Positions 52,688 to 61,846 of a stretch of DNA of 64,000 bases are shown here, piece by piece. The notes beneath the pieces are model-generated. The model did no database searches. It saw only the letters and a list, made by a program, of their open reading frames with translations, and was not told the DNA's origin. The translations under genes were made by a program, and so were the position numbers. Numbering within the stretch: the stretch's first letter is position 1; every line of letters begins with the position of its first letter. The DNA comes from JACRLV01 sp045863555. GTDB taxonomy: Bacteria; Planctomycetota; Phycisphaerae; UBA1845; Fen-1342. The stretch spans positions 186,001 to 250,000 of the forward strand of contig BTUU01000001.1 in NCBI GenBank assembly GCA_045863555.1, written 5' to 3'.

Positions 52688-55600
52688 TCACTTCAGTTTG
52701 GCGATTTCTTCCTCGGCGCGGCGGCGATACTCGTTGCCCGTCGCGCTGCCCGTCAATTCCACGACGCGGTCGAAATACTGACGCGCCTCCGTCGGCCGGC
52801 CGGCCCGGGCGATGGTCTCGCCGAGGTGGAAGTTCGCGGCCACGCTTTCCGGCGCGAGACGGACCGCCTCGCGGAGCACCGCTTCGGCCTGGCTGAGGTT
52901 GTTGTTCCGCAGGTGCACCGTTCCGACGGTGTCGAGCACGTTGACGTCGGTCGGTGCGAGCCGGACCGCGCGCTCGGCGTAGGGCAGCGCCTCGGCCGCC
53001 TTGTTCTTGCGTTCGACCAGGAGGTAGGCGAGGTTGTTGACGGCGGCGGGATTTTCGGGCGCGTCCTTCACGACGGATTCATAAACCGCGATGGCCCCGT
53101 CGTAATCGCCGGCGGCGTCGAGGGCGCTGGCCTTGGCGATGCGGGCGGTCGTGTTGACCGGGGACCGGGGATTCGTGCCGCCGATGACGGAATCGGCCAA
53201 GGCGATGCCTTCGTCGCGGGCGGCCTTGTCGGGCATGGCGACGAGGACGCGGGCGAGGACGGTCTTCAGCCGGTCCTCGGATTCTTTCTTGCCTTCGACG
53301 ATTTTCAGGCAGGTCCGGAGCAGCGTCGTGGTATCCGCGACGCCGAGGTAGCGGGCGGCGCGCTCCAGTACGGCGTCCGCGGTGCCGACGCGCTCGTTGG
53401 CGGCGCCGATCATCGCCTCTTCGAGCTCTTTGATGGCCTCGGCTTTCTGCTGGAGCTTCATATGCGCCCCCGCGAGGCTGGCGCGGACGAGCGGCGTGAG
53501 ACTCTCCTTCTTGAGCCGCGATTTGGCCGCGACGGCCTCGCCGGCGCGATTACCCGCGGTGAGCGCATCAGCCCAGGCGATGATCACGGCCGGCTGGGTA
53601 CCGGTGGTCAGGTCCATCGCGCGGTTGAGCGCGGTGATGGCGGCGCTGTACTCCTTGCGCGAGCTCATCATTTTGCCGAGCTGGAAGTACCAGAAGTAGT
53701 TATCCGGTTCGCGGGCGATGAGCTTGCTGATCTCGGCCTCGGCTTCGAGCGGCCGTTTCACGCGGCCGAGGAACTCGATGAGGTCGACGGCGGCGGTGCG
53801 GGCGTCCTCGGGCGATCCGGTCTGCCGATCGGTCAGGATCTCCGCCCACTCGGTCTTGGCGAGATCGAAGTTCTGCGTGAGCTCGTAGATGCGGGCCAGT
53901 TCGCGACGACCCTCGTAGATCGCGCGGTTGACCGACTTGAGTTTGATGAGGTCGTCGCGCGCATCGTTGAAGCGCCGCAGCACGGCGTAGATCCGTGCCC
54001 GCGTGAGCAGGCTGAATGCATCGTCGGGCTTGAGGGCCAGCGCCTGCGTGAGCAGCGCCGCGGCGTCGTTCATCGCCTTGTCGTCGCTCTTCTGGGCGAG
54101 CACCCAGCGGGCGCGGAGAGTCTTGGCGCGATGGTCGGTCGGGAAGTCCTTCTCGAAGGCGTCGACTTCGCGCGCGGCGTCGCCGAACTGCTGGTTGCTG
54201 AAAAGGGCTTCGACCAGATCCACGCGAAGGTCCCTGGCCTGGGCCCGCTCCTCGGGCTTGACGTGGGAAAGCGCCGCACGATACGCCTCGACCGCTTCGG
54301 CGAAACGGCCGTTCTTCTTGTAGTAGGCGCCCATCGCCGCGTTCACGAAGTACCGTGCCCTGGGGCGGATGTCGGGGACGTCGGCGGTCCACTCATCGAT
54401 CCCGCGTTCGGTAGTTTGATAGGTGTTGATCGCGGCCGCGCCGTCGCCGCAGAGTTCGTAGAACCTGCCGAGGCCGAGGTAGGCGTCGATTTTGGCGACG
54501 CCGCTGACGGCCTCGAGATGCTGGCGGAGGAATTCTTCGCCGATCCGGCGGGCCTCGGGATCGGGCGTTCCGTCCGGAGACTTCCGGTTGCCGTAGATCT
54601 GGACGATCGCCGTCGCGACGCGCGGGCCCGCTGGCGCGACGGCCATCGCCTCGGTCAGGCATTCGTCGGCCTTCGTGAACCGCTTCAATCGCTCGTAGTT
54701 GAAGGCCAGGCGGACGAGATTATCGACGTCCTTGGGATTGTCCTTTCGAGTCTGTTCACGCCAGTCGATGCCCTTCGACGGGTCTTTGGCCTCTTCGACG
54801 AGCTTCATGCGCTGCTGGATGAACTCGTCGGCGGGATTGACCTCGGCGGCGACGACGAGGCTGGCCATCGCTTCGGCTTCACGGCCCTGGGCACTGTAGC
54901 ATTCGAAAAGAAAGCGATTAATCGCGAAGTTTCGCGGGTCGATCTCAAGGCCCTGCTTGAGGACCGCGATGGCCTCGTCGATCTGCGGCGGTGCGGACCG
55001 CAGGAGAAGTTCGGCAAGCGTGGCCTTGATCATCGGATCAGAGGGCAGGTCGCGCTCGGCGAGGCGGTATTCGCGGATGGCGTCCGGGATCTTGCCGCGA
55101 TATCCGGCGAGCCGGCCGCGATACGTCGCGCCGCCCGCCCGATCGGCATTCGCCCGCGTGAGCCGGAGGCTCCACTGTTCGGCGGCATCGAGGTCACTCT
55201 TGGCGATTGCGAGGTCGAACGACAGGTTCATGAATGTCGGGTCGTCGGCGCCGCGGCACTTCTCCAGGCTTGGCAGTAGCTCCCCGATCTTCTCCCAGTT
55301 TCCGCGCATGTAATAGAAGCTGACAAGCGAATCAGCGCGTTGGCATTCATCCTCTATCGACTCGAGGATGGCGAGGATCTTCGATTCCCGCTTGGCCGGA
55401 TCGGTCTCGGAAAGGTTGACGCGATACGCTTCGATCGTCCGCCGGATGTTGGGTTCGGTTGCGAGCGGCAGGAGTTTGTCGAGAAGCGCCACACCCTCCT
55501 CGCGGCGGTCGGTTCGCACGATGATTGTGGCGTAGAGGCGGATGGCCTCCAGATCAGACGGTTGTCCGGGCAGATACCTGGTCAGCAGCTCAAGCGCCTC

Positions 55601-57334
55601 GTCGTATTTCTGGGCGACGCTGGCGAGGCGGGCGCGCTCCACGAGCATGGCGGGACTGTCGCCGATGCGCTTGAGGAGTTCTTCAGCGCCCGGGATCTTG
55701 AGCGTCTCCATGAGTCGCGCCTTGGCGACCAGGAGCGACTTGTTATCCTTCATCCGGCCTTCCATCAGCTCGATGAAGTTGTACGCGTCCTGTTTGCGGT
55801 CAAGCACGGAAAGCAGGTTGATTTTCAGTCCCACGAGCCGCCACGGCGGTGTCTGGTTCTGGCGGTTGAGGAAATCGAGGCACTCATCCACGTAACGCAG
55901 CGCCGCACCGGGGGCGTCATTGGCCTGGAGAAGCGCGAGCTGCTCCTTGATGAAAAAGGTGGCCCCGGACTTGTCGCCGCCCGCCTTCTCGGCGTCCTTG
56001 TAAAGCTGGATCGCCCGGCGTGTGTCGCCCTTGTTCGCGGCCACCCACCCCTCCATGAGCGGGGCGAATTCCTGCGTGGGGTAGCGGAGGCGCATCATTT
56101 CGGCGAATTTCGCCGCGTATTCCAGCGCGACCGTCTTGGCCTCCTTCGCGGTGGAGCCGGCGAAGTACTTCATCGCCAGCTCAAAACCGTTGCGGATCAT
56201 CGTCGCCCGGGCACTGTCGGACAGACTCGCGACGAGCGACTGCAACTGCACGGTGTCGTTGTTCGCGCGGACGAAGATCTCAAAGATCTCCTTCATCTTC
56301 TCAACCCGCTGGCTGTCCCAGGAGCCGTCCAGCGCAAACTTCCGTTCCAGGAGCCTCGCCCGGATCGGATAGCACGCGAACGCGGCCGGTTCGAGTCGAA
56401 TGGCCTGTTCGACATGCTTCAGCGCCTCGTCGATCGCCTTCAGCCGCTCTTCCGGCGAAGCGTCCGCCATCGCCTGCTGCTCGTTGAGCATCATCTCGGC
56501 GAGGCTTCCGCGGAGTTCCCACGAGTCCGGGCTCTCGGCCGCGGCCTTTTCGAGCACCGCCCGGGCATCGGCGGGCTGGTTCGCGCCCTGGAGGTACGAC
56601 GAGAGCGTAATTGCGAGCTTCGCATGCTTTGGATTCGCGGCAAACGCGGCCCGCAGCGGCGCGATGGCGGCGATGCGGGCCTCATTCGCCCGCTGGTTCG
56701 TCTGCTGCTGATCGAGCCCGGGCGTCTTCCGGATCTTCTCGAGCTCGAGCTGCCAGATATGCATCGCGGTGACGATCGCAACGCGCGGATCGGTCGCGTC
56801 GAGTTCGTTGGCGCGTTTCAGGTGCTCCTCGGACTTCGCCAGGTTGCCGGAATCGCGCTCGCGCTCGTTGAAGAGCGCCTCCGCGAGCAGCGCGCGGGCC
56901 AGCAGATTGTCGGGTTCGATCTGAAGAAGTGCCGACGCAGACTCGCGAATGAGCGCCCAGCGATCCCAGCCGAGCATCCGCAGTTCCCAGTATCGCTCGA
57001 GAATCGGGATGAGGATCTTCGGGTCATTCGGTGCGGCGGCCTGGGCCTTGCGGAGGAGTTCGATCGCATCGCCGACCGCGCCGAGGCTGTAATAGCAGCG
57101 CGCCGCGTCGATCAGATAGTGCGCTTCTTTGTCGATCGTGTACGCGCGAATGAACGTATCGCCCGCCCGCTTCAGGTCGCCGGACTTCTCGAATTCCGCC
57201 GCCTTCCCGGCCAGCACCTGCGGGTCCTTCTTCGCAAAGGCCGCCGCGCCGATCGCCACGGTCGTCACCAGCGCGAAAATCGCGCCGACCGTGAGGCCGG
57301 CGATGACGTTCTTGTTGATTTTCTGCTTGGCCAT
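52688..57334 (-). CDS. Very large TPR-repeat protein, exosortase/EPS locus type
   Basis: A 1548-residue protein with an N-terminal TM anchor or signal (about 10-34, VIAGLTVGAIFALVTTVAIG) and then TPR or TPR-like repeats almost throughout. Typical repeats are PQVLAGKAAEFEKSGDLKRA at the start and NNNLSQAEAVLREAVRLAPESV near the end. Such scaffolds sit beside PEP-CTERM/exosortase genes (compare the PrsT type), though no lipobox is seen here. It lies 14 bp after the EpsI-like gene and 49 bp before the Wzc-like gene. GAGAGAGG precedes the ATG. It probably holds export partners together in the periplasm. Confidence 0.85.
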   Translation of the reverse strand: MAKQKINKNVIAGLTVGAIFALVTTVAIGAAAFAKKDPQVLAGKAAEFEKSGDLKRAGDTFIRAYTIDKEAHYLIDAARCYYSLGAVGDAIELLRKAQAAAPNDPKILIPILERYWELRMLGWDRWALIRESASALLQIEPDNLLARALLAEALFNERERDSGNLAKSEEHLKRANELDATDPRVAIVTAMHIWQLELEKIRKTPGLDQQQTNQRANEARIAAIAPLRAAFAANPKHAKLAITLSSYLQGANQPADARAVLEKAAAESPDSWELRGSLAEMMLNEQQAMADASPEERLKAIDEALKHVEQAIRLEPAAFACYPIRARLLERKFALDGSWDSQRVEKMKEIFEIFVRANNDTVQLQSLVASLSDSARATMIRNGFELAMKYFAGSTAKEAKTVALEYAAKFAEMMRLRYPTQEFAPLMEGWVAANKGDTRRAIQLYKDAEKAGGDKSGATFFIKEQLALLQANDAPGAALRYVDECLDFLNRQNQTPPWRLVGLKINLLSVLDRKQDAYNFIELMEGRMKDNKSLLVAKARLMETLKIPGAEELLKRIGDSPAMLVERARLASVAQKYDEALELLTRYLPGQPSDLEAIRLYATIIVRTDRREEGVALLDKLLPLATEPNIRRTIEAYRVNLSETDPAKRESKILAILESIEDECQRADSLVSFYYMRGNWEKIGELLPSLEKCRGADDPTFMNLSFDLAIAKSDLDAAEQWSLRLTRANADRAGGATYRGRLAGYRGKIPDAIREYRLAERDLPSDPMIKATLAELLLRSAPPQIDEAIAVLKQGLEIDPRNFAINRFLFECYSAQGREAEAMASLVVAAEVNPADEFIQQRMKLVEEAKDPSKGIDWREQTRKDNPKDVDNLVRLAFNYERLKRFTKADECLTEAMAVAPAGPRVATAIVQIYGNRKSPDGTPDPEARRIGEEFLRQHLEAVSGVAKIDAYLGLGRFYELCGDGAAAINTYQTTERGIDEWTADVPDIRPRARYFVNAAMGAYYKKNGRFAEAVEAYRAALSHVKPEERAQARDLRVDLVEALFSNQQFGDAAREVDAFEKDFPTDHRAKTLRARWVLAQKSDDKAMNDAAALLTQALALKPDDAFSLLTRARIYAVLRRFNDARDDLIKLKSVNRAIYEGRRELARIYELTQNFDLAKTEWAEILTDRQTGSPEDARTAAVDLIEFLGRVKRPLEAEAEISKLIAREPDNYFWYFQLGKMMSSRKEYSAAITALNRAMDLTTGTQPAVIIAWADALTAGNRAGEAVAAKSRLKKESLTPLVRASLAGAHMKLQQKAEAIKELEEAMIGAANERVGTADAVLERAARYLGVADTTTLLRTCLKIVEGKKESEDRLKTVLARVLVAMPDKAARDEGIALADSVIGGTNPRSPVNTTARIAKASALDAAGDYDGAIAVYESVVKDAPENPAAVNNLAYLLVERKNKAAEALPYAERAVRLAPTDVNVLDTVGTVHLRNNNLSQAEAVLREAVRLAPESVAANFHLGETIARAGRPTEARQYFDRVVELTGSATGNEYRRRAEEEIAKLK

Positions 57335-57348
57335 GGGCTGCCTCTCTC

Positions 57349-58194
57349 TCAGCGGGCCGCGGCCGGCGCATCGCCGGCGACGATCCGATCCCAGTCATAG
57401 TGGTTTGCGAGCAGAACCGGCATCAGGCTCCGGATGAACCGGCGGCCGGCCTCGATCGACTCGGCGCGCGTGGCGAAGCGGCCGTCGGCGCCGTAGAAGT
57501 CGAGCTCGATCTTGGAATAAAACGAGTACTTCGAGAATGGAAACGACGTCTTGATCTGAACGGCCTTGCGGGTCGTCATGAATTCGCCATTCGCGTAGAA
57601 AAAGTAGAGGACCGTCTTCGGCGGCGGCTTTTCGCCTCCGGCGCCCCGCCCGCCCGGCGGCTCAAAGACGAGCACCGCGACCGGGATTGTCGCCTGGCCG
57701 CCGCCCGGCTTATCGACCGTCACCTCGACCTGCTCCTTGTCGATCAGCGTCCAGCCGGCGGCTTTCTGGCACTCTTCCGGGTGGTGGGGGACCAGGTCCG
57801 GCTTGCCGGTGTAGTAGGAGACGAAAACGCTGGCCTTCGAGGCCGGGCCTTCGGGCTGCATCGCGTCGATGAAGACGCGGTTCATGTACTCGCTGGTGCC
57901 GAGGCTCTCTTCGACCTCCTTCGGCAGCGGCGGAGGCTGCCGCGCGTCCAGGGCGTAGTTCGGCAGCAGCGCCGTCGGATCGAACGCGTACAGGCCGGCC
58001 TTGAGCGGCACGGGCTCTTTGCGGAAATGCGCATTCAGGAAAATCGCCAGCGCCTGGGCGCCGACGGCGGCGGTGCAGAGGATTGCGAGGCTGACGTAGA
58101 AACGCCGGGCCCGACGCGCGGCGACGGCCGCCCCGGCGGCGTCGCGCGGCGCGGTGGAGATCGAGTCAGTCTTGGCGGCGACGGCGTCGCTCAT
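57349..58194 (-). CDS. EpsI-like exosortase-associated protein
   Basis: A 281-residue protein with one TM helix (about 33-53) and an extracytoplasmic domain. The hallmark VPHHPEECQKAAGWT matches the EpsI region (HxPxxCxxxxGW) with its conserved Cys, followed by a strand-rich C-terminus. EpsI domains are often fused to exosortases; here it is separate, and its ATG overlaps the exosortase stop (ATGA). It may assist sorting or polysaccharide processing; the chemistry is unknown. Confidence 0.87.
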   Translation of the reverse strand: MSDAVAAKTDSISTAPRDAAGAAVAARRARRFYVSLAILCTAAVGAQALAIFLNAHFRKEPVPLKAGLYAFDPTALLPNYALDARQPPPLPKEVEESLGTSEYMNRVFIDAMQPEGPASKASVFVSYYTGKPDLVPHHPEECQKAAGWTLIDKEQVEVTVDKPGGGQATIPVAVLVFEPPGGRGAGGEKPPPKTVLYFFYANGEFMTTRKAVQIKTSFPFSKYSFYSKIELDFYGADGRFATRAESIEAGRRFIRSLMPVLLANHYDWDRIVAGDAPAAAR

Positions 58195-59141
58195 GCGCTG
58201 TTCCGTTCCCCGGCGGCGTCCGGTTCGTCTTCGGCGGGGACGACGAGGTTGTTCAGCAACCACGCCAGCCCCGAGAAGATCGCGAAGGCGATGCCCAGTG
58301 TCACCAGCCCGAGCGCCATGTGATAGTTGCCCGACGCGTACTCCGGGTCAACAAAAATATGCAGGATGCAGGTGACGGTGACGCGAATGAAATTCGAGAA
58401 AACCGCGATCGGCACGCACATCGCGACCAGCACGGCCCGCTGCCAGACGGGGCGGTCGGAAATGAACGCGATCGCGACGCCGAGGGCGCAGAGCGTGATC
58501 GTGCTTCGCATTCCGCTGCACGCGTCGGCCACGCCGAGGTTGCCCTGCTGGCCGTTGTAGAAATACTCGATGGTCGAGCCGATGCGCTCGATGTGCAGCT
58601 CCGGAAACAGCGACAGCACGCCCGTGGCGACCACGGCTGCGATCTGCCGCAGCGGGTCCGTCAGGGCGAAATAAACGCCGCGCGGCAATGGAATCGCAAA
58701 AAAGAGGTAGAGCCAGGGCACCCAGCCGTGCCGCAGCACGACCGGCAGGCCGCACTGCCAGATGAAGAGCCCGAGCACGCAGACCAGCATCGCCACGTGC
58801 TTGAAATACCCGATCGGGTAGAACCAGATCGATACCTGGTGCCACAGCAGGCCGCCGATCAGCAGCACGGCCCCGACCCAGTTGTGTCGCACCTCGCACT
58901 TGCGCACCCGCGACCAGCGCGAGTAGATCAGGTAAATGCTGAATAGCGGGATGATCGGGCCGTGGCTCCAGTCCGACGAGGTCGACCACTCGTAGAAGAG
59001 ATTGATGAGCTCGTTGTAGAACACCGCGGCGAACGCGAGCACCAGCAGTGCGACGCGGACCTTGGCCGCGTCGTCGAATGTGATTCGCTGCGCGGGTGGG
59101 TTGAGGACAGCACTCGACACCGGATTCGACCTCTCAGACAT
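58191..59141 (-). CDS. Exosortase (transpeptidase for PEP-CTERM proteins)
   Basis: A 316-residue polytopic membrane protein of the exosortase/archaeosortase family. The active-site triad is clear: Cys208 in DACSGMRS, Arg253 in SNFIRVTVT, His274 in GNYHMALG. DWSHGPIIPLFSIYLIY near the N-terminus and FAIPLPRGVYFALTDPLRQ are also typical. It should recognise and cleave PEP-CTERM tails such as those on the proteins ending at 1108 and 8036. It starts 1 nt after the Wza-like stop. The exosortase subtype was not assigned. Confidence 0.95.
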   Translation of the reverse strand: MSERSNPVSSAVLNPPAQRITFDDAAKVRVALLVLAFAAVFYNELINLFYEWSTSSDWSHGPIIPLFSIYLIYSRWSRVRKCEVRHNWVGAVLLIGGLLWHQVSIWFYPIGYFKHVAMLVCVLGLFIWQCGLPVVLRHGWVPWLYLFFAIPLPRGVYFALTDPLRQIAAVVATGVLSLFPELHIERIGSTIEYFYNGQQGNLGVADACSGMRSTITLCALGVAIAFISDRPVWQRAVLVAMCVPIAVFSNFIRVTVTCILHIFVDPEYASGNYHMALGLVTLGIAFAIFSGLAWLLNNLVVPAEDEPDAAGERNSA

Positions 59142-59142
59142 C

Positions 59143-60750
59143 CTAGAACGGCAGGCCGCGGTTGGCGCGGCGGGCCTGCTCGAGCGCTTCGGGGTTCGCC
59201 CGACCTGCATACGAATCCTGGTCGGCAAAGTTCCGGTCGTAGACGAAACCGAATCCGTAGGTGAACCGGAACGAGTTGCGGATCACGAAGAGGAACGGGG
59301 CGACGATATTGCTGCCGACGTTCACGATGTCGTTGTCCTTCAGCAGGATGTCATCCTCAAGGCCCGCGAAAATCGCGTCCAGATTCACCGAAACCGTGAT
59401 CTGCTTGTCCGTCCCCTTTTCGCGGCGGATGATCTCGCAGCGCTGCGGCCAGGCCAGCGGGGCGAACCCGCCGACGATGGCCATGGCCTGCTTGAGCGTG
59501 ATTTCCCGTTCATTGAAGCCGAACACGCCGGGTCGCGCGACTTCGCCCTGCACATAGAACACGCCCGTGTCGATCGGGATCATGATCGTATCGCGGTTGC
59601 GGATCACGATATTCTGCCGCGGGTCGCCGGCGCGAAGCGCATCCACGTCGATCTCGATGACCCGCTGCGAGAGTTCATCGCCGGTCTCATCGTCCCAGCG
59701 GAAGGGCTGCGCCGCCGCATCCGGGAGGGGCGTCTGCGCGGCGGGGCCGTCGAGCGGCTCCGCAGCGCGCGGCGGCGCCTCCTTCAGTTCCCCGGTCACT
59801 GGGTCGAAGACGAGCGGCGCAAACGAGCGCTCACCGGAGGTTGCCGTCGCCGGCTGCGATCGGGCCGTCGTGCTGCGCGTCGTCGGATCCTGCTCCGACA
59901 TGATTTCTTCGAGCGCCCTGCGATCGTCGGCTTCCGACGGCGCGGTCTGCGGAGCAGCGGCCGGCGTTTCCTGGCCGCCGCCGGACCAGGCGGAGAGCAT
60001 GGCGGGGGCGATCGGCTCGTCGGGCGGCGGAATGACGAATTCACGTTCAGCGGGTGCGGGCTGCGACTGCGGCGGCGCAGCGGCACCGTCAGCGGAGACG
60101 TTGGACGCCGCGGATCCGCCATCGGCGCCGCGGCGGATTACGTAGAGCTTGCGGATGCCCGCGCCGATGTCGCCGCCGAAACCAAGTGCGTCGAGAACAC
60201 GGAAATCGCTGAACGCGATCGGGTACGTCCCCGCGGACCGCACGGCGCCGAGCATCGAGAACGTGAGCTGCCGACGGACGACGATTGAGGCGGTGACGAT
60301 CGGATCGGTGAGAAATCCACCCTGGATCACCCGATTGCGGATGTCGGCCTCGAATTCCTCCTCCGTCATGCCGGTGACCTTGATCGAACCGAGCTGCGGG
60401 ATGCGAATGAACCCGCTCGGATTCACCTCAAACTGTGCGGCCAGCGGAATGCCCTGGGTGATGAAGTCGTCAATCGTGACCTGGAGCTGGTCCTGCGGGC
60501 CAAGCCGGTACTCGACATATTCGGGCACAAGGTCGGCCGGCGTCGGCTCGGTTGCGCCGGCGATGCCCATCGGGCTCTCGCGGGGGGTGAGCACCCGGCG
60601 GATGCCGCCCTCGCGGAACTCCGCGGGGAACATCCCGACCTTGGTCGGATCCAGGAATCCGTTCAGCGGATTGAGAGCGCACCCGGTGCCTGCCCCCAGG
60701 GCGGCGAGGCAGCCGGCGGAAAGGGCAGTCTGTTTGAAGCGTCGTCGCAT
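59143..60750 (-). CDS. Wza-like polysaccharide export lipoprotein
   Basis: A 535-residue outer-membrane export protein. The lipobox is LGAGTGC (Cys24). The Poly_export domain is at about 78-180 (YRLGPQDQLQVTIDDF). An SLBB-like unit follows (LGAVRSAGTYPI), and a second (VQGEVARPGVFGFNEREITL) near 415-435. Between them is a low-complexity Ala/Pro/Ser region of about 170 residues (about 215-365), much longer than usual, which may reach across the cell wall. It is the first gene of the operon. Confidence 0.92.
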   Translation of the reverse strand: MRRRFKQTALSAGCLAALGAGTGCALNPLNGFLDPTKVGMFPAEFREGGIRRVLTPRESPMGIAGATEPTPADLVPEYVEYRLGPQDQLQVTIDDFITQGIPLAAQFEVNPSGFIRIPQLGSIKVTGMTEEEFEADIRNRVIQGGFLTDPIVTASIVVRRQLTFSMLGAVRSAGTYPIAFSDFRVLDALGFGGDIGAGIRKLYVIRRGADGGSAASNVSADGAAAPPQSQPAPAEREFVIPPPDEPIAPAMLSAWSGGGQETPAAAPQTAPSEADDRRALEEIMSEQDPTTRSTTARSQPATATSGERSFAPLVFDPVTGELKEAPPRAAEPLDGPAAQTPLPDAAAQPFRWDDETGDELSQRVIEIDVDALRAGDPRQNIVIRNRDTIMIPIDTGVFYVQGEVARPGVFGFNEREITLKQAMAIVGGFAPLAWPQRCEIIRREKGTDKQITVSVNLDAIFAGLEDDILLKDNDIVNVGSNIVAPFLFVIRNSFRFTYGFGFVYDRNFADQDSYAGRANPEALEQARRANRGLPF

Positions 60751-61097
60751 TCGAACCTGCTTGACGTTAGAAACGCTCGCGGAGAGCCGCCCGCGCCGCG
60801 CCGGCGGAGCGCATCTCGATTCACAAACACCGTACTGGACACAACTTCCGCGATTTCCGGCCTGAATCTACCCGCCCGTATTCGGACGGTCAAACCGGCG
60901 GTTGGCGCAAGGAATGCGGCCTGCCCGCTGATCGTACGCCCCGCGGACGAGCCCGGTTCGACTCGTCCGAAACCGCATCCTGTTTATCGGGCGAGTGGGG
61001 CGCGGAACTTTCGCCCTATCGCCCGCCCGAAGCGCCGAAACTGCGGGCCGCCGGCCGGACGAGACTCACGGCGGCAGGCCGACCCGATAGGGGGGGT
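60751..61097. other. Intergenic region between divergent wza-like and neuD-like genes
   Basis: 347 bases without a convincing gene. The exact inverted repeat CCCTATCG (61014-61021) and CGATAGGG (61085-61092) lies just before the NeuD-like start and shares bases with a G7 run (61090-61096). The operon promoter toward 60750 should be here, but no clear -35/-10 pair was found. Confidence 0.5.
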
Positions 61098-61817
61098 ATG
61101 CAGCGCGGACGCCACGAGCACGGGCAGATCGGCCGGAAACGCGCCGTCATTCTGGGCGCGGGCGGGCACGGTCGGGTTGTGCTCGACATCCTGCTGCACG
61201 ATGCGACGGTTGAGGTCGCAGGATTCCTGGACAACAACCCGGACATCGCGGGCCGGCGGATCGACGGCGTCCCCGTTCTGGGTCTGATCGACGATCTGGA
61301 ACGAATCGCCCGGGAGCGCGAGATTGGCGGAGTCGTGATCGCGATCGGCGACAACGGCACGCGCCGGGGGCTGGCGCGCGACGTGGACCAGCTCGGAATC
61401 GAGTTGCTGAACGCGGTGCACCCCTCGGCGACGCTCGCGCACAACGCGATGCTCGGCCGGAACGTGGTCGTGGCGGCGGGCGTCGTGGTCTGCGCGAATT
61501 GCCAGATCGGCGACTCGGTCATTTTGAACACCGGGTGCATCGTCGACCATCAGACGATGATCGGCGAGGGGAGTCACATCTGCCCCGGCGTTCGGATTGC
61601 CGGTCGCGTGAAGGTGGAGCCGGGCGTCTTCGTGGGCATCGGCGCGACCATCATCCCGAAGGTCTGCCTCGGATGTGAGTCGATCATCGGCGCTGGAAGC
61701 GTCGTGATCGAGGACGTCCCGCCCATGGCGACGGTCGTGGGCGTGCCCGCGCGGGCGATTCGGGCCGCCGGCGCGGACGACGACGTCGCCGCGATGTTGC
61801 TGCCGGCGCGGGTCTGA
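61098..61817 (+). CDS. NeuD/PglD-like sugar O- or N-acetyltransferase
   Basis: A 239-residue protein. The N-terminal Rossmann-like part has RKRAVILGAGGHGRVVLDIL, then FLDNNPDIAG. The left-handed beta-helix of hexapeptide repeats runs from about 105 to 215 (GRNVVVAAGVVVCANCQIGD, TGCIVDHQTMIGEGSHICPG) with a likely catalytic His in VDHQTMIGE. It transfers acetyl from acetyl-CoA to a nucleotide sugar. The start abuts a G7 run. It is divergent from the export operon and may serve the same polysaccharide. Confidence 0.9.
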   Translation: MQRGRHEHGQIGRKRAVILGAGGHGRVVLDILLHDATVEVAGFLDNNPDIAGRRIDGVPVLGLIDDLERIAREREIGGVVIAIGDNGTRRGLARDVDQLGIELLNAVHPSATLAHNAMLGRNVVVAAGVVVCANCQIGDSVILNTGCIVDHQTMIGEGSHICPGVRIAGRVKVEPGVFVGIGATIIPKVCLGCESIIGAGSVVIEDVPPMATVVGVPARAIRAAGADDDVAAMLLPARV

Positions 61818-61846
61818 GCAGACGCGCTGTCCGGCGTCGCGCCGCG

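Noticed and set aside
52466..55279. A 937-codon plus-strand frame, and a 686-codon one at 55340-57400
   Set aside because: Both are antisense to the TPR protein (the first also to the start of the Wzc-like gene) and have unnatural composition (long runs of hydrophobic and charged residues without domains).
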